Source of the DNA: Streptomyces clavifer
GTDB lineage: Bacteria > Actinomycetota > Actinomycetes > Streptomycetales > Streptomycetaceae
Reading direction: 5' to 3'
Assembly (NCBI GenBank): GCA_014651175.1
Contig: BMWJ01000005.1
Span: 248,001-312,000, forward strand
DNA length: 64,000 bases
This document shows positions 17,223 to 27,200 of this stretch, one piece after another. Within the stretch, counting starts at the first letter, position 1, and every line of letters starts with the position of its first letter. The notes under the pieces were generated by a model. That model did not search any database and was not told the DNA's origin. It saw nothing but the letters and a program-made list of their open reading frames with translations. The position numbers were made by a program, and so were the translations under genes.

Positions 17223-19358
17223 TCAGGCGGTGCCGGCCAGGAACGGGCTCGGAGCTCCGTTCCACGTCACGCTCAAGGCTTCGCGGGCCCGCGTGCAGGC
17301 GACGAAGAGGAGACAGCGTTCCCGGAGCACGTCTGCCTCGTGCTGCAAGGGATCCACCTCGCGTGGGGTGATCTCACGGGCGAACGGGACGGCGCCCTCG
17401 TCGACGCCGAGGACGGACACCGCCCGGAATTCCAGCCCCTTCATCGCGTGCATGGTCGCCAGCCGTACTCCCTCGGCCTTCTGCGCGGTCTGACCCTTGA
17501 CCCGTAGCACCGGGATGCCGGCGCCGGTCAGCTTCTTCTCGGCCGCGTCCAGGGAGAGGTTGAAGCGAGCGCACACTCCGATCTCGTGCGGTGCGAGGCC
17601 TTCGTCGAGCAATGCACGGACATGGTCCACCAAGCCCTCGGTCTCCTCCTGCCGCGTCGCGTACTCCTGCACCTGGGGGCGGCGCCCGTGCAGCAGGGAC
17701 CGGTACCCGGCCAGCGAGTCCGTCCCCTCGCCCTCGAGTGCTCCGATGGTGACAGGCGTGAGAAGCCGTGCCGACCAGGAGAGAATCTCCTCCGTGGAGC
17801 GGTAGTTGACACGCAGCCGGAAGCTGCGGCCGACCGTGACTATGCCCAGGGAACCGAGAGATACCCGGGAGTCGTAGATCCGCTGGTGAGGGTCACCGGT
17901 GACGAACAGGTCGTCCGGGCCGGGAGAGACAGCGGCACGCAGCACACGCCACTGACTGGGGTGCAGATCCTGGGCCTCGTCCACGACGACATGGGCGTAC
18001 GGAGCAGGATCGCCGGACAGGAGTTCCGCCGCGCGGACGCAGACCCGCGGGTGTGTGGTCTCACCGCGGTTACGCAGAAGCTGTTCGAACCGTTCCACAC
18101 CGCTCCACACCTCCCGGCGCCGCGCGTGGCCGAGGCCGGTGCCCCGGCCACGACGGCTCGCCCCGAGGTAGGAGTCGAGATCGCGGAGATCCTGGCCGAG
18201 TACGACGTGCCGGTACTCCTGCGCCAAGAACTGGGCGGTGAAAGGCAGATCGAGCTGCTTGACGGCCTTCTCCCACAGCTGACGTTGTTCCCGGTCCCCG
18301 ACAGGCCTGGGCACGGTGCCGGACTTCGCGCGCACGACACCGTTCGCGTAGGCGTCGACCGTCGTCACGTCCACCCGCCTCAGGAGTTCTTCGTCCTCGT
18401 CGAGGAGAAGGCCGAGCATCTGGCGCAATCCGGCGGCGAGCGCGTTCGTGTACGTGGTCAGCAGGACACGGCTGTCCTCACGGCGGCTGAGCAGGTGCTT
18501 GACCCGGTGCAGGGCGGCGACGGTCTTGCCCGTCCCCGGCCCTCCGGTGACCTGGACGGGACCCCCGTACGAGGTGCGGTAGGCCACGCGGCGCTGGGAG
18601 GGGTGGAGGAAGACGCGCCAGGCATCGAACGGCTTCTCCAGCATCTCTTCCAGTTCGTCCGGGCTGGTGACCAGACGGATGCGTGCAGGAGTGTTGGCGA
18701 TCACGGTGGCCAGGTCCTCGACCGGGTCCGCGGGCGCGTCGGCGGGCCGGCGGACGGCGACGACGTCCCGGTAGACCTCTTCCGGTCCGAAACCCTCGGC
18801 GAGGTATTGCAGCACCTCCAGCTGATCCTCCGGCAGGAGCGTGGCGAAAGCGTCCAGCTGGGCCTTGTCCACGAGGGAACGAGCGGCGCGCAGCACCTGG
18901 TCGTCGATGCCCAGTTCGCGCAGAGTGCCGTCGGAGACACCCGCGAGCAGCAACTCGGGAGCATTGCGTGCGGCCGACTCGTACAAGGGGGTCAGCTCGT
19001 CCAGCGCGACGGCGTTGCGTACCTCCAGGGCTCGGGTCGCGGTATTCGCGCTGTACAGGCGCTTGGCCGCCCAGGTGTAGGCGTCGTCGTGCGGCAGGAC
19101 ATTGACCAGCAGGAACATGTCACTGCCGTCGTCGGGGGCGAGGACGACGCCCCGCCAGAAGTCGGTGATGCGGATGGTGCGCATCCGCGGATCGCGGGCG
19201 CTCCCGACGGATTCCAGGTGCAGGCCCTTGTCCGCGTTGAGTTCGGCGGCACTCAGGGTCTGGAACTTCTCCATGGCTTTGCGGACGCCTGCCCGAACCG
19301 GCTTCTCCAACTTGTCGTAGCCGTCCCAGAAGCTCTGGGCGAAGGCGAGACGCGGCAT
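17223..19358 (-). CDS. UvrD/Rep-family SF1 helicase with RelE/ParE-like N-terminus
   Basis: 711 residues. The first 100 or so look like a RelE/ParE toxin fold (PRLAFAQSFWDGYDKLEKPV, then MRTIRITDFWRGVVLAPDDG), a fusion known in some UvrD-like proteins. The helicase follows, with Walker A GGPGTGKTVAALHRVKHL (about 272-289), Walker B VVDEAQDLHPSQWRVL (about 456) and C-terminal helicase motifs ending LFVACTRAREALSVTW. I chose the ATG at 19358 because GGAAGG precedes it; the ATG at 19388 overlaps the mcrC stop as ATGA and is possible. It is the third gene of the mcrB-mcrC operon, so it probably unwinds or processes DNA cut by McrBC. Confidence 0.85.
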   Translation of the reverse strand: MPRLAFAQSFWDGYDKLEKPVRAGVRKAMEKFQTLSAAELNADKGLHLESVGSARDPRMRTIRITDFWRGVVLAPDDGSDMFLLVNVLPHDDAYTWAAKRLYSANTATRALEVRNAVALDELTPLYESAARNAPELLLAGVSDGTLRELGIDDQVLRAARSLVDKAQLDAFATLLPEDQLEVLQYLAEGFGPEEVYRDVVAVRRPADAPADPVEDLATVIANTPARIRLVTSPDELEEMLEKPFDAWRVFLHPSQRRVAYRTSYGGPVQVTGGPGTGKTVAALHRVKHLLSRREDSRVLLTTYTNALAAGLRQMLGLLLDEDEELLRRVDVTTVDAYANGVVRAKSGTVPRPVGDREQRQLWEKAVKQLDLPFTAQFLAQEYRHVVLGQDLRDLDSYLGASRRGRGTGLGHARRREVWSGVERFEQLLRNRGETTHPRVCVRAAELLSGDPAPYAHVVVDEAQDLHPSQWRVLRAAVSPGPDDLFVTGDPHQRIYDSRVSLGSLGIVTVGRSFRLRVNYRSTEEILSWSARLLTPVTIGALEGEGTDSLAGYRSLLHGRRPQVQEYATRQEETEGLVDHVRALLDEGLAPHEIGVCARFNLSLDAAEKKLTGAGIPVLRVKGQTAQKAEGVRLATMHAMKGLEFRAVSVLGVDEGAVPFAREITPREVDPLQHEADVLRERCLLFVACTRAREALSVTWNGAPSPFLAGTA

Positions 19359-19384
19359 GAGGTTCCTTCCTGCCTGACGGTTTT

Positions 19385-20638
19385 TCATGATCGTGGATAC
19401 GGGGTGGTTCCGACGGACCTTCCGGCGATGTCCCGCAGGGTCGAGAGGATCTGTCCCGGTTCCCCGGAGAGGTCGAGGGTGTGCTGATACAGCCGCACTC
19501 CGCGCCCGTCCTGTCCGGCAGCCGATCCACGCACCTCGTGGAAGCGCTCCGGTTGCCGTCCCGCCGCGTACACCAGGTGGGCCTTGTTCAGGCCGAGCAC
19601 CGTGGCGTACGCGAGCGCCTGGTACAGGTCGGCGTTGTGGAGCCCGTCGGCCTTCTCCACCTTGTACTTGGCGTCGATGACGGCGAGCGGAGTGCGGCCG
19701 TCACCGGTGCGTACGACGAGGTCGGGGCGTATGCGCACAAGCCCCGCGGTGTCCAGGTGGTGCGAGTCCTGGAGGTACGCGGTCAAATTGTGCTCCCGGA
19801 AGGCCTCGCGCAGAGCGACCGTGACGAAATCCTCGAACAGTTTGTTCATGTCGAGCAGGAAGCCGTCCACGCTGAGCGGTTCGTCACCGGCCGGCCGGTG
19901 TTCCGGGGAGGTACCGCGCAGGACGGCCTCGGCGAGCCGAAGCGCGGGCTGATAGCGGGAGTTCAGACGCGACGGCTGCCAACGCGGCAGTTCTTGTCCC
20001 CGTATCAGTGACCGGGCATCGGCGAGGCGCACGCGCTGATGGGCGAGGCGCCGTCGGACCGGGCCAGGGACCCCCGGCAGCCGCAACAACCGCTCGGCGG
20101 CTGCGCGCAGGATGCGGTTCTCGGCGGTGTCGGCGGTGTACGCGTCGTAGGCGATCTCCACGGGCGGCGTACGGCCGAAGTGCCGCCGGATCTGCTCGGC
20201 CTCGCGCAGCCGCCCGCGTACGACCAGTGCGGACTCCTCCACTTCCCGGTAGCCCTGGAGGACACCCCGTCGCAGCGCCGCCTCGATCTGCCGCTCCACG
20301 GCGTGCGCGAGGGCGGGGACGATGTCGTCGTGCTCGCCGGTGTCTATGGTTCCCTCCCGGCTGTCGCGCCAGGCGCGCGCCGGATCGAGGCTGAATCCGA
20401 GGAGGAAGAACAGTCGGCGCACAGGGGTCTTGGGCATGATTCGTACGACCTGGCCGCCGGGCAGGCGTACGGCGCCGACCCGGCTCCCGGCCCGCAGCAC
20501 CCAATGCCCCTCCTTGCCGGGGGCCGGGGCCGCGCTCTGCAGGATGCCGGAGCCCGCCAGAGCCAGCCCGGCTTCGATGCTCATGGGGGTGGAGACCGCG
20601 GGCCCGTACTCGTGGAGCGTCACATCGCCCACAGTCAT
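19385..20638 (-). CDS. mcrC: McrC-type nuclease subunit of a modified-DNA restriction system
   Basis: 417 residues. McrC supplies the nuclease of McrBC systems, which cut DNA carrying modified bases. The C-terminal PD-(D/E)xK core is visible as IRPDLVVRTGDGRTPLAVID followed by AKYK (about residues 303-325). The family N-terminal segment with LARALAHAVERQIEAALRRG-like helices is present. It starts with ATGA overlap on the mcrB stop, and its own stop overlaps the alternative helicase start, so the three genes are translationally coupled. Length is normal for the family. Confidence 0.88.
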   Translation of the reverse strand: MTVGDVTLHEYGPAVSTPMSIEAGLALAGSGILQSAAPAPGKEGHWVLRAGSRVGAVRLPGGQVVRIMPKTPVRRLFFLLGFSLDPARAWRDSREGTIDTGEHDDIVPALAHAVERQIEAALRRGVLQGYREVEESALVVRGRLREAEQIRRHFGRTPPVEIAYDAYTADTAENRILRAAAERLLRLPGVPGPVRRRLAHQRVRLADARSLIRGQELPRWQPSRLNSRYQPALRLAEAVLRGTSPEHRPAGDEPLSVDGFLLDMNKLFEDFVTVALREAFREHNLTAYLQDSHHLDTAGLVRIRPDLVVRTGDGRTPLAVIDAKYKVEKADGLHNADLYQALAYATVLGLNKAHLVYAAGRQPERFHEVRGSAAGQDGRGVRLYQHTLDLSGEPGQILSTLRDIAGRSVGTTPYPRS

Positions 20639-22461
20639 GGTCGCTGCTCGCGCAGCGAGGAGAGGCCGTAGCGAAGGGCGACGTCGAGACCCTCTCCGTA
20701 GTGGTGTTCCTCGAGCAGGGGGAGGATCTTCGTGCGCCAGGTGCGTTCGAGGCCACCATCGCGGTACACGCCCGGCTTCATCAGGTACGAGGGGCCGATG
20801 GCGAAGTCCGCCTCCTCGATACGGGCGTTGAGAGCGTCGAGAAGGTGAGCGGGCTCCGTCTCCCTGCCCTCACGCTTCAGCCAGCGCGCGAGCAGCCCGG
20901 CGGTCGGCTCCACGCGAGGGGAGAGCTCCACGAACGCGAAACGACGCCGCATCGCCGCGTCCACCAACGCGATCGACCGGTCGGCGGTGTTCATGGTGCC
21001 GATCACGAAGAGGTTGGGAGGCAGCGCGAAGTCGTCCCCGGAGTACGTGAGCCGGACGGACTTCGTCCGGTACTCCAGGAGGAAGTAGAGCTCACCGAAG
21101 ACCTTCGCGAGATTGGCACGGTTGATCTCGTCGATGATCAGGAAGTGCGGGACGTGCCGATTGCCCTCGCGGGAGGCGAGATCGGCGAGCTCCCGGAGCG
21201 GGCCCGCGGTCAGCCGGAAGGCCACCTCGCGCGTCTCGGCGTCCTCCATGGGCCGGAATCCCTCGAAGAAGTCCTCGTAGGAGTACGACGGGTGGAACTG
21301 TACGATCTTGACCTGCTCGGGGCCGCCGCCGAAGTACTCGGCCAGCTTCATCGCCAGGTAGGTCTTGCCTGTGCCCGGCGGGCCGTAGAAGACCAACTGC
21401 CTGTCGTCCGTCAGGAGCTCACGCACCTCCTCCAGCCAGGCCCGGTCGTGGACGAGGAGTTCGGCCGCGATGGACTCGGTGACGTCCGGCAGGGACAGCT
21501 CCCGCTGCGTCGGCCGCCCTACGGCCGACTGCCGGGTGGGACCGTCGGTTCCTGAGGGACTGGCGGCTCCGGTGTTCCCGGTGAGTCCCTCCAGCGCTTC
21601 CAGGACACCGGTCAGATCGACGACGTCATGCTGGACGGACAGCTTCTGCTGCACCGCCTCCGGCAGTTCGTCGTACGGGTGGCTGTCCGTCTGCCAGGCG
21701 ACGGAGCGCCGCAGATCGGACAGGCCGCGCGGGGACGCGGTCTGCACGGCCTCCCCGGTGATCCGTCCGATGTGAAGCCGGCCGTCGCCGATGGTGGCCA
21801 CCGTGTCACCGACGCGCATCTGGGTCAGAAAGGCGTGCAACTCGTCGACCAGGCCCCGCTTCTGGCTGTACGAGGCCGCGCCCTCGTACCCCTCCTCGAC
21901 GAAGCGGCGCAGTGCGCTCTTCGTCGGATCGCTCTCCTCCAGGGGCGGCAGGTGCGCGCCCGCGAGCGAGACTGCCCCCTCCTCCAGCCACAGCTGTCGG
22001 ACCAGGTTGTGGCCCGAGACATTGGAGCCCCGCACCAGCCATGCCTTGCGTGGGGCGCGCCAGGCGGTGGACAGGTAGTCGGCGAGGGGGTGGCCCTCTA
22101 CGGTCCGCCAGGACTCGGGGCCGGAGGCGTCGTAGCCGTACACCAGCGCGGCGGCGGCCGAGGAGGAGTTGCACGTGATGTCCTGAGTCGCCACCCACGG
22201 CCGAGAATGCTGCGGCCGCTCGGGATCCGTGGAGACGTCGGCCAGCGCCTCGCTCTCGCGCAGCTCCGCACGGAAGCGGCGTGCGTGGTCGCCCAGCCCG
22301 GGCCACGCTTCTGCGGCCACTGACGAACCCTTCTGCAGGACGAACCTGTGCGTGCCGTTGCCGCCGAACTCGGTGAGCAGATGTCCGCGCGCCTCACCGC
22401 CGTCCTTGGGCAGCTTGATGCGGAACTCGGGCGTCCCGGGGAGACGGTCGTGCTGCGGCAT
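20635..22461 (-). CDS. mcrB: McrB-type AAA+ GTPase/ATPase of a modified-DNA restriction system
   Basis: 608 residues. The C-terminal McrB-type AAA+ motor has Walker A FYGPPGTGKTYLAMKLAEYF (about 355-375), Walker B FLIIDEINRANLAKVFGEL (about 438) and the diagnostic GTMNTADRSIALVDAAMRRR (about 486). The N-terminal half includes an EVE/PUA-like segment (VGDTVATIGDGRLHIGRITG), probably the modified-base reader. I place the start at the ATG ending at 22461, which has GGAAGG seven bases ahead. The upstream in-frame ATG at 22539 would put the island motif inside the coding region. Together with McrC this is a type IV restriction enzyme, expected to attack phage DNA with altered bases. Confidence 0.88.
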   Translation of the reverse strand: MPQHDRLPGTPEFRIKLPKDGGEARGHLLTEFGGNGTHRFVLQKGSSVAAEAWPGLGDHARRFRAELRESEALADVSTDPERPQHSRPWVATQDITCNSSSAAAALVYGYDASGPESWRTVEGHPLADYLSTAWRAPRKAWLVRGSNVSGHNLVRQLWLEEGAVSLAGAHLPPLEESDPTKSALRRFVEEGYEGAASYSQKRGLVDELHAFLTQMRVGDTVATIGDGRLHIGRITGEAVQTASPRGLSDLRRSVAWQTDSHPYDELPEAVQQKLSVQHDVVDLTGVLEALEGLTGNTGAASPSGTDGPTRQSAVGRPTQRELSLPDVTESIAAELLVHDRAWLEEVRELLTDDRQLVFYGPPGTGKTYLAMKLAEYFGGGPEQVKIVQFHPSYSYEDFFEGFRPMEDAETREVAFRLTAGPLRELADLASREGNRHVPHFLIIDEINRANLAKVFGELYFLLEYRTKSVRLTYSGDDFALPPNLFVIGTMNTADRSIALVDAAMRRRFAFVELSPRVEPTAGLLARWLKREGRETEPAHLLDALNARIEEADFAIGPSYLMKPGVYRDGGLERTWRTKILPLLEEHHYGEGLDVALRYGLSSLREQRP

Positions 22462-22510
22462 GGGTGACCTTCCGGTTCGACGTAGGAGCGCGACTTCGCA
22501 CAGCTTACCT

Positions 22511-22525
22511 GTTGACGTTGTCAAT
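22511..22525. promoter_or_regulatory. Island motif upstream of mcrB
   Basis: GTTGACGTTGTCAAT differs from a perfect GTTGAC-N3-GTCAAC palindrome at one base. It lies 50 bp ahead of the chosen mcrB start. On the mcrB strand it reads TTGACA in a -35-like setting, but I see no matching -10 box at 16-18 bp. Confidence 0.6.
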
Positions 22526-22530
22526 TGATT

Positions 22531-22560
22531 AGTGGTCATTAGTGATCACAAGTGATCTGT
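22531..22560. repeat. Three tandem 10-bp AGTGRTC repeats between divergent genes
   Basis: AGTGGTCATT (22531-22540), AGTGATCACA (22541-22550) and AGTGATCTGT (22551-22560) follow one another with an exact 10-bp period, about one helical turn. They lie between the two copies of the island motif in the mcrB/sigma intergenic region, as expected for cooperative binding of a regulator. Confidence 0.6.
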
Positions 22561-22562
22561 CC

Positions 22563-22592
22563 GTTGACGATGTAAACGGATGTGACTACGGT
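22563..22592 (+). promoter_or_regulatory. Promoter of the sigma-factor/drm operon, overlapping the island motif
   Basis: -35 TTGACG (22564-22569), 17-bp spacer, -10 TACGGT (22587-22592). The island motif GTTGACGATGTAAAC (22563-22577) overlaps the -35 box. Transcription would start near 22599, giving a leader of about 55 bases before the GTG at 22655. Confidence 0.65.
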
Positions 22593-22654
22593 GTGGATGC
22601 ATCCGATCGGCTTTCCGAACGGAACTGGTGCTCGGTCGCACGAGTGGGGGCGCT

Positions 22655-24190
22655 GTGAACGGAAATTCGACGGCTGAGGCCGAACGTCGCACAATCGAGG
22701 AGAAGTTGCCGTCCGTCATCGAGCGGCTGAGGAGTTGTGCCTCGCCTGCGGGCACGGTCAGCCGACGTGCCTTCGTCATGGAAGCCGACCGACTCGGGCT
22801 CACCACCGATGAGCAGCAGCGGAGGCTCTGCAAGGGGCTCGAGGCGCTGGGCATTCATGTGAAGACCCCGCGCCGCTCATCGCGTCGGACGCCCAGCGCA
22901 CGGCCTGCCGTCGTACCCGTCGCAGGTTCTGAACAGGCCGGGGGTGGCGGTGGCGTGCTACAGCCTGCCGTTCCTGAAACCGAGTTCGTGCCCTCTGAGG
23001 CGGCCAAACGCCTGGCCCAGGCCCGGCGGATGCTGGGCCGCTATGCGGAGGCCGACGGTACGGTCAGCAAGCTCGCCCATGACGGTGTGGTGCGGCTCCT
23101 TGGGCTGGGTCCTGCCGATGCGCGTGAGCTGACCATCGGCTTGCCCGTCACGCGCCCTCGCCCACTCGGCGCACCGGCCAGGCCCGTGACGCCAGGCAGG
23201 GCCGGATCGAGGGCGTCGGCATCCGTTCCTGCGCCGAGCACCGAGAAGTCCAGCTGCTCCGCTGTTTCCGCCAAGGACGAGTCGCTTTCGGGGGCTGTCC
23301 GTGCGGCACGGGCCGTAATGGAGGAGGACCGGTGGCGGCGGAACGCGGGCAAGGTGGTCCTGAAGGCGGACGAGGAGGTCGGTCTTGCCGTGCTTCTCCG
23401 CGGCGGTACCGACCGCCTCGGCCGCGATGTTCCGAAGGAGGAGATCGCGGGACTCCCGCGCGACAGCGAGCGGTGGCGGGCGTACGAGTGCTTCGTCCTG
23501 CACAACCAGCGGCTTGTGTGGAAGATCGCACAGGGCTGTCAAGGGCGCGGACTGGACATCGAGGACCTCGTCCAGCACGGAACCCTCGGACTGATGCGCG
23601 CGGTCCGCAGGTTCGACGCCACCAGGGGCTACAAGATGTCCACCTACGCGACATGGTGGATCAAGCAGGCCATTACGCGCGCCATTGCCGACGAGGGCAC
23701 CATGATCCGGCTGCCCGTGTATGTGCACGAGATGGTCAGCAAGGTAGCCGTTGCCGAGCGCAAGCTGCTGAGCGAGGGCCGGCCTCGGACCGTCGACAAC
23801 GTCGCCTACGCGACCGGCCTCACCTTCGCCGAAGTGGAGGAGGTGCGCAGGATCAGCCGGCCCACCGACTCCCTGGACCGGATCATCGGCGATGACACCG
23901 CGCTCGGAGATCTGATCATCGGGCCGAGCCGGTTGCCCGGCCCTCCCACCGTGCTGCTCCGGAAGGAGTTTCAGGGGCGCCTCCGGCACGTCCTGGAGCA
24001 CCTGCCCGAGAGGGACCGGCACGTCGTCGTTCGGCGCACAGGGCTCGACGGCGACGAGCCGGACACGCTGGAACACATCGGGGCCATCTTCGGCGTAACC
24101 CGCGAGCGCATCCGCCAGATCGAGCCGAAGGCCAAGGCCAAGCTCCTCGGCCAGCTGATCCATCACGGAATGGCCCCCAAGCACTTCTGA
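22655..24190 (+). CDS. Island-encoded sigma-70-family RNA polymerase sigma factor
   Basis: 511 residues from the GTG at 22655 (GGGGG eight bases ahead; the frame opens at 22628). The C-terminal half is a group 1/2/3-type sigma factor: region 2 with DIEDLVQHGTLGLMRAVRRF then KMSTYATWWIKQAITRAIAD (about 302-345), region 3, and region 4 with an HTH reading HIGAIFGVTRERIRQIEPKA (about 476-495). The first 220 residues are unusual: two helical repeats separated by Pro/Ser/Ala-rich linkers. It is not an ECF factor and is far from a typical housekeeping locus. It is followed after 55 bp by the drmA-like gene, so it is probably transcribed with the DISARM-type genes and may direct RNA polymerase to island promoters. 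Confidence 0.85.
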   Translation: MNGNSTAEAERRTIEEKLPSVIERLRSCASPAGTVSRRAFVMEADRLGLTTDEQQRRLCKGLEALGIHVKTPRRSSRRTPSARPAVVPVAGSEQAGGGGGVLQPAVPETEFVPSEAAKRLAQARRMLGRYAEADGTVSKLAHDGVVRLLGLGPADARELTIGLPVTRPRPLGAPARPVTPGRAGSRASASVPAPSTEKSSCSAVSAKDESLSGAVRAARAVMEEDRWRRNAGKVVLKADEEVGLAVLLRGGTDRLGRDVPKEEIAGLPRDSERWRAYECFVLHNQRLVWKIAQGCQGRGLDIEDLVQHGTLGLMRAVRRFDATRGYKMSTYATWWIKQAITRAIADEGTMIRLPVYVHEMVSKVAVAERKLLSEGRPRTVDNVAYATGLTFAEVEEVRRISRPTDSLDRIIGDDTALGDLIIGPSRLPGPPTVLLRKEFQGRLRHVLEHLPERDRHVVVRRTGLDGDEPDTLEHIGAIFGVTRERIRQIEPKAKAKLLGQLIHHGMAPKHF

Positions 24191-24245
24191 ACCGGCCGCG
24201 TCCGATGAACCGGCCACATTCCACCCGATCCGAAGGAACCCGCAC

Positions 24246-27200
24246 ATGGACCCGCGCCAGGAGCTGGTCGACTACCTCACCCGTCAGCTCGTCGGCCCCG
24301 TCGGCGCCGACGACGAGGTGCTCGACGCGCCGCCCGACCGGCAATACCTGATGGGCACGCTCTACCCGCAACAGGCGGACCTCCAGCGGCAGCTCGCCCT
24401 CGCGGCCGACGACCCCGAGGCGCCCGCCGCCGAGGAGGACGCCCCCGACGCGAACCCGGCAGCCGATCCCGTGCCGGAGACCAACAGCTGGCTGCCCGCC
24501 TCCCTCGGCCTCAGCTTCTACACCAAGGCGGTCCACATCGAGGTGAGCTGTACCGCAGCCCGCTACGAGACGCGGCGCAACGAGACCGGGCGCGGGCGCC
24601 GTTGGCAGCGCGTCCCGCTCCCGCCCGAGACGCACACGATCGGCCCCGATCGCGACGAGGTGACCGTCCTCGACAGCCGGGCGAAGATCCAGGTGACCCG
24701 GCGTTCCTACGGCGACGGCACGCTGATCACCGTTGCCCTGATCAACGAGAAACACCACGACGGCTCCGGCGGCAAGGCACCGATCTGGGACGACATGCTG
24801 TTCCAGTGCGGGCTCACCGTCCGCCCCGTCGGAGCTCCCGTGCGGCCCTACCCCAGCGTCCGGCTTGCGAGCCGTGACCCCGAGGAACGCGAACTGCGTC
24901 TGCAGTACCGCCACGTCGTCACCCATGCCGTCGGCCATGGCTGCGCCGTACGCGAAGAACGCGGCGAGGGAGACCGGGTGGAACTCCTCGCCTGCGAGAT
25001 CCTGCCGCGCGCCGAAGTGCCCGCCGTGCGCGCCGGCGGTCCGCTCGACGCCCCTGTGCTCAACATCTCCCACCTGGCCGACCCGACCGTCGACCGAGAT
25101 CAACTCCGGGAGGAGCTCGCCGAGTTCGCCGCCGCCTACCATGCCTGGTACGTCGGTCAGCGCTCCGCCGAGGTACCGCCCTGGGGACGGGAGGCAGCCG
25201 AGCGCATCCTGAACCGCGTTCGCCAGGCGGTCTCCCGCATCGAAGCGGGCGTGCGCACCCTGTGCGACCCCGACCGCCCCGAACTTCTCGACGCCTTCCG
25301 CATCGCCCAGCGGGTCATGCTGCTGCAGATGCGGCATTCCGCCTCCGACCAGGCCGGCCTGCGACGCCACCGCTCCGACACCGTGGCTCTCGACCCGCCC
25401 GTCGACCCCGACGCCACCTGGCGCCCCTTCCAGCTCGCCTTCTTCCTCCTCGCCCTCGACGGTGTCGCCGACCCCGGCCACCGCGACCGCGGGACCACCG
25501 ACCTGATCTGGTTTCCCACCGGCGGCGGCAAGACGGAGGCGTACCTCCTCCTGGCCGCCTTCACGATCGCCCTGCGCCGGATCCGCGGCGAGGGCGGCGG
25601 CACCGCCGTCCTCAGTCGCTACACCCTGAGTCTGCTCACCACCCAGCAGTTCCAGCGTGCCGCCACCACGATCTGCGCCCTGGAACACCTGCGTCGCAGC
25701 GAACCCGGACTCGGTCTCGGCAGTGAGCCGGTCACCATCGGCCTGTGGGTCGGCGACGCGACCACGCCCAACAAGTACCAGACGGCCAAGGACGCCTTCG
25801 ACCAGCAGCGCGAGGCCACCCACCCCGAGGACGTCTTCATCCTCGACCGCTGCCCGTGGTGCGGTACACGCATCTTGCCGGCGAACCGGTCCAGCGTCCG
25901 GTCCGACTACGGAGTCCACGCCGCGAAGGACGAGTTCGCCTTCTGCTGTCCGCGGGACGAGTGCTGCTTTCACGACGTCCTGCCGGTCGCCGTCGTCGAT
26001 CAGCACCTCTACGAGAACCCGCCCACCTTCGTCCTCGGCACCGTCGACAAGTTCGCCCGGCTGGCCTGGGAGCCGGACTCCGGCCGTCTCTTCGGTGCGG
26101 GCACCGGCAACCCGCCCCCGTCCCTGATCATCCAGGACGAGCTGCATCTGCTCACCGGACCGCTCGGCACCACGGTCGGCCTCTACGAGGCGGCCATCCT
26201 GGAGCTGTGCACCGGCCCGGACGGCCGTCCGCCGAAGATCGTCGCCGCCACGGCCACCATCCGCCGCTCGGCCGAACAGGTACGCGCGCTCCACCACCAG
26301 GACGTCCAGCTGTTCCCGCCGTCCGGTCCCGACGCCCGCGACAGCTTCTTCGCCGTCCCCGACAGCGGTCGCCCCGGACGCCTCTACCTCGGTGTCATGG
26401 CCCAGGGCCACACCGCGGGCCGAGGCGCCGTCGCCACCACGGCTGCCATGCTCCAGGGCGTCCACCGGCTCCCCGAGGAGCACCGCGACGCCTACTGGAC
26501 GCTCGTCGCCTACCACCACAGCCTGCGGGAACTCGGCCGTACCGTCACCGCGGCCGGTGACGACATCCCCGCCCAGCTCCGGGGCCTCGACGAAGGTGCC
26601 GGCGTCCGTGTGCTGGGCGACGTACAGGAACTGACGAGCAACCTGAAGCGTGCCGAGCAGCCCGTCCTCCTCGACCGTCTGGAGAAGCCCTGGGAAGACC
26701 CCCGGTCGGTCGCCTTCCTGCCGTGCACCAACATGCTCTCCGTCGGTGTCGACGTGAAGCGGCTCGCCTACATGCTCATGCAGGGCCAGCCCAAGACCAC
26801 CGCCGAGTACATCCAGGCCACCAGCCGCGTCGGCCGCCACCGCGTGCCGGGTCTGGTCGTCACCTACTTCAACGCCACCCGCCCGCGCGACCGGTCCCAC
26901 TACGAGACCTTCATCGACTACCACCGGGCCCTGTACCGCTACGTCGAACCCGCCAGCGTCACCCCCTGGTCCCCGCCGGCCCGCCGCCGCGCCCTGCACG
27001 CCGCACTCGTCGTCCTGGTCCGCCACCGGCTCGGCCTGGCCGCGGAGAACCAGGCAGGCCGGATCACCGGCCACCGGGACGAAGTCGAGCGGATCGCCGA
27101 CGCCCTCGCCGATCGCGCTGCGGCCGCCGAGCCCGGTACCACGCGCGCCGCCGCCGTACGCGCCGACGTCCGGGCGGAGCTCGGCTACCTCCTCGACACC

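Noticed and set aside
22461..22539. The upstream ATG of mcrB at 22539
   Set aside because: It lacks a ribosome site and would place the shared palindrome inside the coding region; the ATG at 22461 has a good GGAAGG.
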